Source: Isochrysis galbana (Eukaryota; Haptophyta; Isochrysidales; Isochrysidaceae). From it: DNA of 64,000 nt. The notes beneath the pieces were generated by a model, which was not told the origin of the DNA, made no database searches, and saw only the letters and a program-made list of their open reading frames with translations. The DNA lies in assembly GCA_018136815.1 (NCBI GenBank), contig JADDIW010000062.1:1-64000 (forward strand), in the 5' to 3' direction. Made by a program: the position numbers and the translations under genes. Below are positions 53,999 through 64,000 of this stretch, one piece after another; positions within the stretch are counted from its first letter, which is position 1, and each line of letters opens with the position of its first letter.

Positions 53999-56900
53999 TC
54001 ACTTGTCGTCCAGTGACTTGGCAGCCTCCTCGACGCGCCGGCCGACGAGCACGTTGACGCCCGGGATGGTCTGGGCGGGCGGCGGGAGCGGCGGCGGCGA
54101 GGGCGGTGGACGCGGCGGCGGCGGCGAGGGCGGCGGGGGCGGCGGCGAGGGCGGCGAGGGCGGCGGGAAGGGCGGCGGCATCGGAGGAGAGGGCATGAAG
54201 GGCGGCGGCGTCGGCTGCGGCGGGTACGGCGGCGGGAAGGGCGGCGGCGACGGTCCGGGCGTGAATGGCGGCGGGAAGGGCGGCGGCGTCGGCGACGGCC
54301 CAAAGGGCGGTGGCGAGGGCGGCGAGCCCGGCGGCTCGTCGTAGTAGATGGCCGGGCGCGAGCAGTCGTCCCACGGGCCGCCGTTGTCCCGCTGGTGATA
54401 GCACAAGTACAGGTAGTAGGCGTAGCGCTTGGTGCCCGTCGTAGTGCCGCCCGAGCCGCCGGGATTACCTGAGAGGCCTCCGTTGGAGCCGTCAGTGACG
54501 ATCGAGTAGGCGCCCGTCTCGATGCACGGCACGTCGATGAACGTGTACGGGTGGTCGAGGCGCGGCGAGATGTCCGACTTGAAGTAGACCTGCGTCATCG
54601 TGTGGTACTCGTACACGACGAGCAGGTAGCGGTATTGCACGTTGCATGGGCAGAGGTTGCCGAGGAAGCCATCCATGCCCGCGCGCACCACGCGCGTCGA
54701 GTTCTTGTGCACGTCAAACGCCTTGGGGCCCGTGCGTGAGAAGAGCTTGATCTGAGGCGAGATGGCCTGCCGCGGGCAGCCAAAGTCGGGCACGTACGCG
54801 TTGATCGAGATGCAGCCGCCGTGCTTGGGCGCGTACTGGCACGAGGGGTCGGCGACGCACGCCGTGCAAATGTCCTGGTTCTGGCCGGCCTGACCCGACG
54901 AGAGGATCTCGACAAAGCTCGAGATCGTCGTCGGCGAGTAGAGCTTCTGGCAGTAGTCCGTCAGCGTACCACCCTCGATGAGCACGCCGCCGTAGGCGAG
55001 CGTCGCGTACTCGATCGGCAGCGTGTAGTAGCCGATGGTCTCCTTCTCGTACGAGTAGGTGCCAATCTTGAAGTAGGAGAGGCCGCTCGACGCGAGAACC
55101 GCAAAGTGGATGTTCCAAGAGGTGAGCGGCAGCGGGCCGATGATGAAGCCGTCGCCGCAGCACTTGTCCCACTCCCAGTTGGCGTTGATCAAGCCCGTGA
55201 AGGTGAACTCCGCGACGTTGGTCGTCTCGGTGTACGTGTAGGCGTCCTGGAACGCGTCGTTGTACTTGTTCTCGTAGAAGAGCACCGGGTCGGTCGTGAT
55301 GCCGTAGAGCATCATGATGCCGTTGCGCACAGTGTTGTCCGCGTTGGTGCCGAAGATGCCAAAGAGCTGCGACGCCTGCGCGGGTGTGAGCACCTCGAGG
55401 GCAGCCTTGACCTCGTCCGCCTGGACGGGCGAGAAGCACGCGATGCGCACAGTCAGCTCGAGCAGGCCAGGGTACTCGGGGTTGCCCATCGGCAGCGGCG
55501 TGCGCGGGCCGTCGCCGCCGTGCGGCGCGTTGTTCTTGGGCGGCGGCGGCGTCGTCTTGATGGACGAGACGAGGTCGCCGGTGACATCCTTGACAAAGGC
55601 GGCGACGGCCGTCTCGAAGGCGTCGTAGTCCGCCTGCGTCGCGAGCGTGAAGAAGCGCTGGAAGAGCGCGGTGAACGAGACGATGGACAAGCCCTGCGTC
55701 GTGATGGCCATGTTCAGGGTGCCGCCCGAGCCGTCGTTGGAACGATCGACGTGGCCCATCAGGTACGACTCGCCAATCGAGTCGACCAGCTGGTACACGA
55801 CGATCGAGTCGTGGCGGTCGATGCCCGAGTTGGTCGACCACGGCTTGGGGAAGCCGTAGGCGTAGAAGGCCTCGGCGCCATAGAGCTCGTGCACGCACGA
55901 GGCCTCGACGCCCTCCGGCCCGTCGCCGTTGAGGCACCACGTGTCCTTGTGCGGGATGCCAAAGCGCCGGTCGTACCACATGCCCTCCCACTTGTTGACG
56001 TCGACGGCGATGGTGTACTTGGGGTGGCCGTCGGGGTAGACGGTGATGGGCTCCATCTTCTTGATCACGGTGTACTCCGTCAGGTAGAAGAGCTCGTAGT
56101 TGGCGATGTCGAGCGAGGTCGTCAAGGTGGCCGTGTTGTACTGGACGACGAGCTGGTTGACGCCGTGGTGAGCGTGGATGTCGAGGTACTCGACGCGCGT
56201 GTGGAAGGTGTTGTTGATGAGGCCGGCGCCCGTGCACGCCTTGTTGCCAGCCTGCAGACGGCGACCCGCCGGGCCAAGCTGCGTGTCGAACTGGGCATAG
56301 CAGTCGCCGCCGCCGTGGACCTCGTCCCAGATGACGACGGTGAGGTTGCCCATGCACGGGAAGTCGGGGGTGCCCGACACGCACATGCCGCCGGCGCCAT
56401 CGAACGGCGCCCAGCCGCAACCCGGCTCGTTGATGCACGCGTGCTCGTACGTGTGCGCCGAGCAGATCGAACAGCAGCGCTCCGTGGCGAGCGTGCCGAT
56501 GTTCAGGTTGAAGGTGACGTCGTACGGCTGGTTGTCGTTGCCGTAGACGGGGCGGCACGCGAGGTCCGAGTTGGACCAGCCGCACTGTGAGTCGGCGGCG
56601 CACTCGCCGCAGTTGGTGTGCTTGGCGCAGTGGTCCTCGCAGCGCTCGCAGTCGAGGAAGATGCCGCCGTAAGGCGCCTCGGACAGGATGTTGGCCTCGA
56701 AGGCGCCACCGAAGGGGCGCCGCACGGGCCACTGCGGCACGTTGCCCAGGCCGATGGGCTCACCCGGCGCGCCATCGAAGTAGCCGTGCAGCCGGCGGCG
56801 CGACGGGAGGTCGCCCGGGTGCTTGCCCTGCTCGTTGTGGTTGTGGAAGCCAGTCGTCTCGTACCCGATGACGGGGCACTCTCCACCGATGAGGCCGAGG

Positions 56901-59900
56901 CCCGGATTGAGGAAGGTGACCTCCGAGAGGGAATCGATCGAGATCGAGAAGAGCGAGGACCAGGAGGTGGCGGTGTACGTGCGGATGGCGTTGACCTGCG
57001 CGTTGATGAAGTTGAGCTCGTAGTCGGCGGGATACTTGATCTCGATGAAGATGGTGCACGAGGGCTCCCCGACGAAGCGCACGGTGACGAACCAGTTGGG
57101 AATGCTGAACTGGGCAGCGATCGCCGCGACGAGGCTGGCGTGGTCCACGTCATTCAGCTCGCAGACGGTGGGCCGGACCGAGTAGTAGATGGTGTACCAC
57201 GTCGCGTCGTAGCGCCAGTCGGAGGCGACGTGCATCGGGATGTCGTAGTAGACGAGCTTGAACTCCGACTCAACGCCCGAGTTGCTCCATTGGTAGATGC
57301 GCACGCCCTGCACGACCCCCGAGTTGGGGTTGTTGATGTCGCCCATCATCCGCTTGGTGAGGTGCTGGAAGTTGAGGATGAAGGCCTCGGTTTCGAGCGC
57401 GGGCAGCGGGCCCATCACAATGCCCGCGGTGCAGCACGCGAGCCAGTTCCACTCAAAGAAGCCAATGCCAGTGTGATACTCGTAGGAGTCCTTGCCAAAG
57501 GCGTCGTTGAAGAGGCCCTGTGCAGTCAGTTTCTCGAGCGTGTAGTCCTGGGCATCCATCGGGCCCGTGGCGGTGAGCTTGAGCTCGAGCGAGCCAGCCG
57601 ATTCGTCCCACGGCTGATCGACAACGTAGAAGGCGTAGAGTAGGTCTTCATCGTCGCGAATGGCGAAGAGCGAGACCATGTTCCACACCTGCTGCGCGTA
57701 CGAGGGCGCCGCCGGGAAGGTCTGCCGATTGGGGCCCGTGTAGACGAAGTAGTTGGCAGAGAGCATGTACTCGTACGAGTAGGCGTAAAAGACGACGGCG
57801 CCGTGCGCCTGAATGACCTCATAGTCGAGCGGGTAGCCCCACACGCCATTCGAGAGCTGCTCGTTCGTCCAAAACTTGGTGGAGAATACAGTATCGACGT
57901 TGGGGATGGGCGAGAAGCCCGACATGCCAGCAACGATGTTCGCCGGGATTGAAAGCGCCGGATGCCACACCGGGAAGACGTTGGCCGGGTGCACGGGACG
58001 CTCCTCGTTGAAGTTGCCAGAGCCGGGCGCGGTCTCGCCGCCCCACATCCACATGCAACAGAGCTGCTGAGTGGCGTCAGGCGCGTTCGGCGGCAGAGAA
58101 GGCGGCGGCGGCGAGGGCGGCGGCGGCGACGACGGGGGAGGAGGGCTGGGCGGCGGCGATGGCGGCGGCGAGGGCGAGATGTTGGGCGGCGGCGGCGGCG
58201 GCGGCGGCGGCGATGGCGGCGGCGTGGACGGCGGCGGCGGCGAGGGAGGAGGCGGCGGCGGCGATGGCGGCGGCGAGGGCGGCGGCGAGGGCGGCGGCTG
58301 CGGCGGCGGCGGGTTGGGCGTGGTGATGCATTGGCCGGCCGACGTGCCTCCGATGAGGAAGTTGCGACCGTAACGTCCATCGTTCGAGGGAGAGACCTTG
58401 TACTGGAAGTCGATGCCCGTCGAGCCCGCGGGGTACTGCAAGCAGATGAATTTCGGCATCGTCCAGCGGTAGGGGTTACCCGCGAGCCCAGCCTCGACAG
58501 CAGTCAGCGGATACTCGCCGGACGCAGGAACGGTGCTACCGGGCGAGCAGATGATTTCATCGACACCAATGTTGCCGCGGTCTCCGCCGGAGACGCCATC
58601 AGCTGGGCAGATGTCGTACAGGCCACAGTCGGCGGTGTTCGTGAAGACGGGCGACTCGAGGCGGTCGGGGTTGTCGGAGCCCTTGCCCGAGACGAGGCCA
58701 ACGGCGTCGAGGCAGTTCTCGCCGTTGCTGGTGAACTCTGTGATGCCGAGGTAAGGCGTCACATCGATGTTGTCGCACATCGAATTGAGAAGCTGCTGCG
58801 TGGCAGCGGGGGGGTTGGGATCGCCCGGGATGCTGGTGCGGCCTTGGTGAATGTAGTTTTGGAAGTTGCAGACAGTGAGCGTCTCGGTGAGCGTATTGAC
58901 GACACCATTGTTCACGCCAGCGTCCATGTCATAGAAGCAGAGCACGAAGTCTGCGGGACGGGGGATGATTGTGAACAGAGCAGCAGAGACAGAGCGGCAG
59001 AGACGGCACGCGTTCGGATGCGCCTTGTGCTCCTGGAAGTGGGGTACGAGCAGCTCACCCTCGGTGACGGCGAATGGGATGTCCGTGCCCGGCTCAGTGA
59101 AGGTGATGGAGAAGGAGGTGTCAGTGTCAGCGCCGACACTCACACCAGCGAAAACACCAAAGTTACCGAAGCGCCCGTTCTTGTCGGACTCCCACGGCGT
59201 GTATGCAGAGGTGTTCTTGATTACGAAGTCGAACGCTGTGAAAGCCGAGCTTGTGCCATTGAACACCTGCGCATGCAAGCAAGCACGGAGAACTGATCAT
59301 GGCAGTCTTCAGCACAAAAAATGCTTCCTCTGGCCCCTTGCCTTCGATGCAGCAACTGGCAGATGATGATAGCCTTTACCCAATGGCCGAACTTAGGCAC
59401 GCATCGTTTGGGCAGCTCTCTCCGTGATGGTGGAGCCACGCACATATCGCTGCTCTCCTCCCTCTCATCCCCTTAGGTCTCATCTCGCACCAGGGTCAAC
59501 CAGGGATCCTGCAGCATCCGCAGCGGCATCGCTTCCTTCACGGGGATCCCCCCCCCCCCCCCTCCCCCCCTTCCCTCTCATCCCGTCTACATTCCCCGTG
59601 TTCGCTCTCAGTGTCTCTCGAGCATGTCCGACATGGGTGACCAGGAGCTCATGCTTGTGCCTGGGAGTGCGAGCACCAGAGTGGCGGCCGCACCCTCACA
59701 CGCAACTTCCCCTTCCTCAACCACTCGCCGCACCCTGAACCATTCCAACCCTGACTCACAGTTCACTTGTGTATCGTGGATGATGCACGGCTCCTGTGGC
59801 TTGTCAGACGGCTCACCAGCTTCACCGCAGTGGCAACCTCCCCTTCCCCCTCTCCCCTCCCCCCACGACTCTTTCCGCCTCGTCTCCTTATCCCCATCTC

Positions 59901-60209
59901 TCCCCGCCTCCCCACGGGAAGCCTTCGCTCTGCGCTTACCTGTCCGACATTCGAAAAGCGCAGCTCCTGCGGCGTGCCCGGCGGGGCCACGACCTCCGGG
60001 TTGGTGCATCCACAGCCCTCTCCACAGGCGGTGGAGGGGCCGCCGACGCCTGGAGACTGGGAGCAGATGAGCCCCGAGCCTCCCGCGATGCCTCCCAGGT
60101 TGTTGATCGTCTCAGTGGAGCCCTCGAAGTCGAAGGCGACGCCCTTGGGCAGCGAGCCCGCCGGGCAGAGCTGGCCCAGCACGGCAGCCCCCACGAGGGC
60201 GGGGAGCAT
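53999..60209 (-). CDS. Large secreted protein with PSI-like and Pro-rich modules
   Basis: Two exons, 60209-59940 and 59266-53999, join in phase 0 (RFSNVGQ then VFNGTSSAF) to give about 1,845 residues. The start MLPALVGAAVLGQLCPAG is a signal peptide; an upstream in-frame start exists but would bury it. A first domain (90-400) is followed by a Pro-rich linker (about 408-484). A large module then contains WLACCTAGIVMGPLP near 696; a related WDKCCGDGFIIGPLP occurs near 1,456, so the module is duplicated. PSI-like Cys clusters lie at about 963-998 (NCGECAADSQCGW), 1,020-1,053 (ACINEPGCGWAPF) and 1,553-1,581 (CTACVADPSCQYAPKHGGC). A second Pro-rich stretch (1,736-1,826) precedes a short charged tail. 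No membrane helix is seen. It is probably an extracellular matrix or wall glycoprotein. Confidence 0.88.
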
Positions 60210-61479
60210 GGGGGAGAGAGGGGGGGAAGGTGTGACCCTGCTCTCTCCGGTGAGGCGAGAGCGGTTCTGGAGGAGGGGCCGGGCCACGGGGCTTGGAGAG
60301 TTAATAAAGGGGGGGTGGAGAGAGAAGAGAGCCGGGCGCTCGCGGGGGGCGGCGGGAGATGCGGAGCGCCACGAGAGGGACGAGAGAGAGAGAGAGAGGG
60401 GGGGGGTGCGGGGGCAAAGGGGGGAAGGGAGGGCCTGATTGCCCCTCGGGACGCCGCCAGAGTTGGTAAATAAACGCGCCGGATACGTTAAAAGAACCGC
60501 TGGGTCACTTCGGGGCGTCGAGGGAGCACCGGGGGCACAGGAGGCTCTCCGAGAGGTCGCTGGTGGTCCCTCGATTACGTGAGAAACCGGGGAAAATTGT
60601 GGAATAAACTCGCGGGGGGAGAGTTGGGCCAGTGGGGAGAAAGGGAGCGAGAGAGGGAGGGGCTCGCATCATCGCGTGCACCTTGCACAGGGGAGATTCT
60701 CAGTCTCTTTTGGAGAGGGAGAGAGAGGGGAGGGAGGGAGGGAGGGAGAGAAGAGAGAAGAGAGGAGAGAGAAGAGAGAGAAGAGAGAGAGGGAGAGAGG
60801 GAAGAGGGAGGGAGAGAGGGGGGGGAGAGAGAGAAGGGAGAGAAGGGGGGCGCACGGCGGCGAATCGCGAATCTCGGCGGGCGGGCCGCCCTCGAGACAC
60901 AACTCGGCTTTGGCGCCGTGGTCGAGCGCGCGCCCTGGTCAACGTCGGGCGCCCGCCGAAGTGATCCGCACGCCGAGGGCGCTTGGAAAAAAGGGGGCGG
61001 GGGGCGGGGGGGGGCGGGCGGGGCGGCGGGGGGGGGAGAGGAAAGGAGCCAACGGCGGAGGGAGAGGGAGAGGGAGAGAGGGGGGGGAGGGGGGAGAGAG
61101 AGAGGGGGAAGGGGGGGGGGGAGAGAGAGAGGAGAAGAGAGAGAGGAGAAGAGAGGGAGAGAGAGAGAGGGGAGAGAGAGAGGGGAGAGAGAGTGGGGAG
61201 GGCGAGGGAGGGAGAGGGGGAGAGGGGGAGGGCGAGGTGTGGAGAGAGAGAGAAGAGAGTAGAGAAGAGACGGGCAGGAAGAGAGAAGAGAAGAGAAGAG
61301 AGAGGAGAGGGAGAGAGAGAAGAGACGGGCGGGAAGAGAGAAGAGAAGAGAGAGGAGAGGGAGAGAGAGGGAGAGAGAGGGAGAGAGAGGGAGAGAGAGG
61401 GAGAGAGAGGGAGAGATTGAGAGTCGCCAACCGCCGTGGTGGGCGCGGGGGGGGGCGCGGGGGGTCCTCGTGGCCCGCT

Positions 61480-61516
<37 letters not shown>

Positions 61517-61790
61517 CCCAATCCCTCTCCGCCCCCCTCCCCCTCTCCTCGCTCATCTCTTCTCTCCCATCCCCTCGGATATTCTCTATCCGGCCGCCGC
61601 CCGTTCCCTCTCCGCCCCCCCCCTTCTCCTCGCTCATCTCTTCTCTCCCATCCCCTCGGATTTCATGTATCCGCCCAATCTCCCCCTCCCCCTCAAAGCC
61701 CTCTCCGCCCCCCACCCCCCCTCTCTCTTCTCTCCCATTCCCCTCAGATATCTTCTCCATCCGCCCGCCGCCCGTCGGAGGGAAGACGCG
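60210..61790. repeat. GA-rich then CT-rich simple sequence
   Basis: The plus strand is purine-rich from 60300 to 61430 (GAGAGG, GGGAGAGA words) and switches to pyrimidine-rich at 61480. Frames longer than 200 codons exist on both strands but translate only to Arg/Glu/Gly or Ser/Leu/Pro runs. The purine-to-pyrimidine switch at 61430-61500 makes the two halves partly complementary. The probable promoter of the minus-strand secreted-protein gene is at its left edge. Confidence 0.8.
61545..61770 (+). repeat. Three-copy tandem repeat
   Basis: The block CTCATCTCTTCTCTCCCATC followed by CCCTCGGAT recurs at about 61552, 61632 and, degenerate, 61718, with CCGCCGCCCGT between. Confidence 0.6.
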
Positions 61791-61921
61791 GAGAGGACCC
61801 GCCGCCGCCCCAAAGAAGAAGAAGAAGAAGGGAGGAGGAGAACAACTAAATCACCAGCGGGCTTTAGTTTGCGCTAGTGAACGGCAACGGAGCAGCGAAG
61901 GGGCACGCAAGACCGGAGATA

Positions 61922-62378
61922 CAAGTAGGTGGTACAAAAAATAGTCGAACGCTGTTTAATCTTAAGTCGTGTTTTGTTGTAGATACCTCAGCTCTACTAT
62001 GTGTGTGGCAACGTCGACCTTGTCTGGAGTTCTTGCGTCGCCGTCACGAGTGCTAGCCGCACGATGTTATCAATGGTCTACACAACACTGCTATCTATTC
62101 ATGGACCACCATATGGGTGGTTCAAACAAACGCGAACGCAACTCAAACTTTTTGACCGTTTGAACATAGTCAACTACCTACTACTCCCTTGACCCCCAAA
62201 GTGAACACTGTGAAAAACACTGACAATTTTCCTCGCGCCGCGTACACGCGGCGCTCAACACCTCGCGGCTGTGCCGCGAACACACCCAACTCAAGGCGCG
62301 CGACAATGAACACCCGTCAACTACATACTCACCCCCCCTAAAAAAGTGAACGCGCGTATTATTTTTACCACCTACTTG
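61922..62378. mobile_element. 457-bp MITE with TA target duplication
   Basis: The left end CAAGTAGGTGGTACAAAAAA and the inverted right end CAAGTAGGTGGTAAAAATAA share 13 exact terminal bases and most of the next ten. Both ends are flanked by TA (61920-61921 and 62379-62380). TA duplication and short inverted repeats are typical of Tc1/mariner-derived MITEs. The interior has no ORF of note but holds two strong hairpins (62235-62254 and 62263-62279). Confidence 0.75.
62235..62279. repeat. Tandem perfect hairpins inside the MITE
   Basis: GCGCCGCGT-AC-ACGCGGCGC (9-bp stem) is followed eight bases later by TCGCGGC-TGT-GCCGCGA (7-bp stem). Confidence 0.75.
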
Positions 62379-62744
62379 TAAGAAGAGAGCAGTTTACCTT
62401 CTAAGGGAGGAAAGCCGCCACGCGCCCAAATCCTCCCTCCCCCCCCGCGGGGGGGAAGCTAACAGCCTCTCCCCTTTTCCCTCTCCGCCGCGCGCGCCCC
62501 GCACCGCCCAAGCTCTTCCCCCTCTCACACACACAAGCTTTGAGCTCACCCACCACCATCCCCTTTCGCCTCCTTGCTTTCTCGGAGTGGAGCACGGCGT
62601 ACTATCTTAGCACCAACTATAATTAGCTCAGCAAGTTGGTCTCAGATACGCCTTGGCTCTAGATACCCCGAGGAGAGGGCACACACGTTACTAAACGTGA
62701 AGCAAGGGCGGCGAGCAGCAGACGGAGCCGTTCAGAACAACTAA
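62379..62744. other. Non-coding stretch between MITE and minisatellite
   Basis: No gene is supported. A tRNA-like A-box word occurs at about 62622-62640 without a B box. Confidence 0.4.
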
Positions 62745-63270
62745 AAGAGAGGAGGAGAAAACAAAAAGAGAGGCGAGGAAGGGAGGAGGAGAAAAACAAA
62801 AAGAGAGGAGGAGAAAACAAAAAGAGAGGCGAGGAAGGGAGGAGGAGAAAAACAAAAAGAGAGGAGGAGAACAACAAAAAGAGAGGCGAGGAAGGGAGGA
62901 GGAGAAAAACAAAAAGAGAGGAGGAGAACAACAAAAAGAGAGGCGAGGAAGGGAGGAGGAGAAAAACAAAAAGAGAGGAGGAGAACAACAAAAAGAGAGG
63001 CGAGGAAGGGAGGAGGAGAAAAACAAAAAGAGAGGAGGAGAACAACAAAAAGAGAGGCGAGGAAGGGAGGAGGAGAAAAACAAAAAGAGAGGCGAGGAAG
63101 GGAGGAGGAGAAAAACAAAAAGAGAGGAGGAGAACAACAAAAAGAGAGGCGAGGAAGGGAGGAGGAGAAAAACAAAAAGAGAGGAGGAGAAAACAAAAAG
63201 AGAGGCGAGGAAGGGAGGAGGAGAAAAACAAAAAGAGAGGAGGAGAACAACAAAAAGAGAGGCGAGGAAA
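62745..63270. repeat. 57-bp minisatellite, about nine units
   Basis: Units combine AACAACAAAAAGAGAGGCGA, GGAAGGGAGGAGGAGAAAAA and CAAAAAGAGAGGAGGAG. As 57 is divisible by 3, the minus strand reads a 19-residue Ser/Phe/Leu/Pro period without stops. Some units lack the AACAAC insert. Confidence 0.92.
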
Positions 63271-63426
63271 GTCCCGGTGACTGGGTCAGTACATGGCTTG
63301 GTAACAAAACTTCTGAATAATCCCCTTCATCCTCTCACCGGGCGACCACCTTCTTCTCCTCCCACCGGGCAACCTCCTCCTCCGTCCCCCTCCCCCTCTT
63401 CGCCCTCGCCGTCGCCGCTCTCGCCT

Positions 63427-63699
63427 ATGGAGGAGGCATTTGCAAGATTGAAGGGAACCCAAAAACAGTTGGACCGATTGCAAAAAGAATCGAAAGCTCA
63501 CAAAGGGACCCTCAACCCGGGCGAAACAGCTCAGTGGCTGTCGTACTACAGCATTTACCTCGGGATTTTAATCACCGTCTTGAAATACCTGCAGGAACTT
63601 GCCGAAGTGAGATCGAAAGAGATAAAACGTGAGTTACACCTGACTAAACTAACGCAAGAGTACCAAACCCATGGCCCATGGGTTAGCCCGACATACTAG
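63427..63699 (+). CDS. Unknown helical protein, possibly mobile-element Gag
   Basis: A 90-codon frame from ATG 63427 (open upstream to 63277 through a Pro/Ser-rich stretch). It reads as amphipathic helix (FARLKGTQKQLDRLQKESKA), a central aromatic/hydrophobic helix (WLSYYSIYLGILITVLKYLQ) and a charged helix. Codon use is AT-richer than in the host genes of this window, which suggests a foreign origin. I do not recognise the family; early Gag helices of a retroelement are one possibility. Confidence 0.4.
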   Translation: MEEAFARLKGTQKQLDRLQKESKAHKGTLNPGETAQWLSYYSIYLGILITVLKYLQELAEVRSKEIKRELHLTKLTQEYQTHGPWVSPTY

Positions 63700-64000
63700 A
63701 TCTTATGCGAAAATGGCGGCTGAGTTCAAAAAACGAGTGGATTCTTACACAACTATGGTAAGTACCCTTGAGGAATTGGCCAAGAAAACACCCGAACCAA
63801 TTTCGTTTAGGTACGCTGTCTCAAGCATTCTCGATGAGGAATGGACAGCTTTGTCTAAAGCTCTGGAAGAGATTGACACATTGGACTTGGCGCTGATGAG
63901 GGGTACCGTAACCCATATCGAGAACTACGTACTTACCAAACCTGAAGTTAGCAATCACTTAAAAATACATCTGCGAGAATTCAAGGAAAGATACGACAAA
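63671..64000 (+). CDS. Partial unknown ORF overlapping the previous one
   Basis: Starting at ATG 63671, in the +1 frame relative to the preceding ORF and overlapping it by 29 bases, this frame stays open for 110 codons to the window end. It is predicted helical and charged (STLEELAKKTPEP, DEEWTALSKALEEIDTLDLA). Its composition matches the preceding ORF, so the two probably belong together as one element, joined by frameshift or broken by an indel. Confidence 0.45.
   Translation, partial: MAHGLARHTRSYAKMAAEFKKRVDSYTTMVSTLEELAKKTPEPISFRYAVSSILDEEWTALSKALEEIDTLDLALMRGTVTHIENYVLTKPEVSNHLKIHLREFKERYDK

Noticed and set aside
53569-54016. Two overlapping short frames near the ATT microsatellite
   Set aside because: No recognisable domain, one starts at the microsatellite, and they overlap the end of the secreted-protein gene.
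54821-59296. Long frames on the plus strand and in other minus frames opposite the secreted-protein gene
   Set aside because: They are GC-driven shadows: composition is Arg/Val/Glu or Arg/Pro runs, while the minus frame shows a signal peptide, Cys modules and phase-consistent splicing.
60676-61944. 422-codon frame and its antisense counterparts
   Set aside because: Only GA/CT simple sequence; the translation is Arg/Glu/Gly or Ser/Leu/Pro with no domain.
62622-62690. tRNA-like A box (TTAGCTCAGCAAGTTGGT)
   Set aside because: No B box or cloverleaf could be found in the following 60 bases.
62745-63270. Possible CRISPR-like array
   Set aside because: The spacing blocks are themselves repeats, there are no unique spacers or cas genes, and the context is eukaryotic; it is a minisatellite.

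Overview
This window looks like nuclear DNA of a GC-rich, intron-rich eukaryotic microalga. The evidence is five spliced genes whose exon phases can be joined by eye, long proline-rich secreted-protein linkers of the SPPPP type, large amounts of simple-sequence DNA, a Ty3/gypsy chromovirus, and a helicase of the kind carried by giant DNA viruses of algae. At least three of about 51 deduced introns use a GC-AG boundary forced by reading phase. A haptophyte-like alga is a reasonable guess but is not proven.

Layout. 1-10.5 kb: a nearly complete Ty3/gypsy element. Gag and Pol lie in one frame, separated by a single UAG with a stem-loop just downstream. The Pol polyprotein carries a cytosine-C5 methyltransferase-like domain upstream of protease, RT, RNase H, integrase and chromodomain. 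10.3-13.1 kb: 3' LTR start, unexplained pyrimidine-rich sequence, G tracts and an inverted related LTR. 13.2-26.4 kb: a 29-exon gene for a ~2,690-residue armadillo/IQ-like/EF-hand protein. 26.4-31.7 kb: transposon debris (a truncated inverted gypsy RT, a basic coiled-coil ORF, a giant-virus-type D5 helicase scrap). 31.7-35.4 kb: a membrane-anchored protein with nine Cys-rich modules. 35.4-37.7 kb: repeats and a three-hairpin cluster. 37.7-41.7 kb: a PP2C phosphatase with a long Ala/Glu-rich N-terminus. 41.7-44.4 kb: LTR scrap and a 22-bp minisatellite of about 1 kb. 44.4-49.0 kb: a 13-exon C2 protein with an MCTP-like C-terminal membrane region. 49.0-53.0 kb: dispersed repeat, a Gly/Pro-coding repeat, and a 548-residue D5-like helicase-primase on the minus strand. 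54.0-60.2 kb: a two-exon minus-strand gene for a ~1,845-residue secreted protein with PSI-like modules. 60.2-64 kb: GA/CT simple repeats, a 457-bp MITE with TA target duplications, a 57-bp minisatellite, and two overlapping AT-richer ORFs of unknown origin running off the end.

The host genes (phosphatase, C2/membrane tether, secreted and membrane-anchored wall-type proteins, EF-hand/armadillo scaffold) do not form an obvious pathway. The best candidate for something new is the retroelement: a methyltransferase-bearing chromovirus that appears to make Pol by UAG readthrough.
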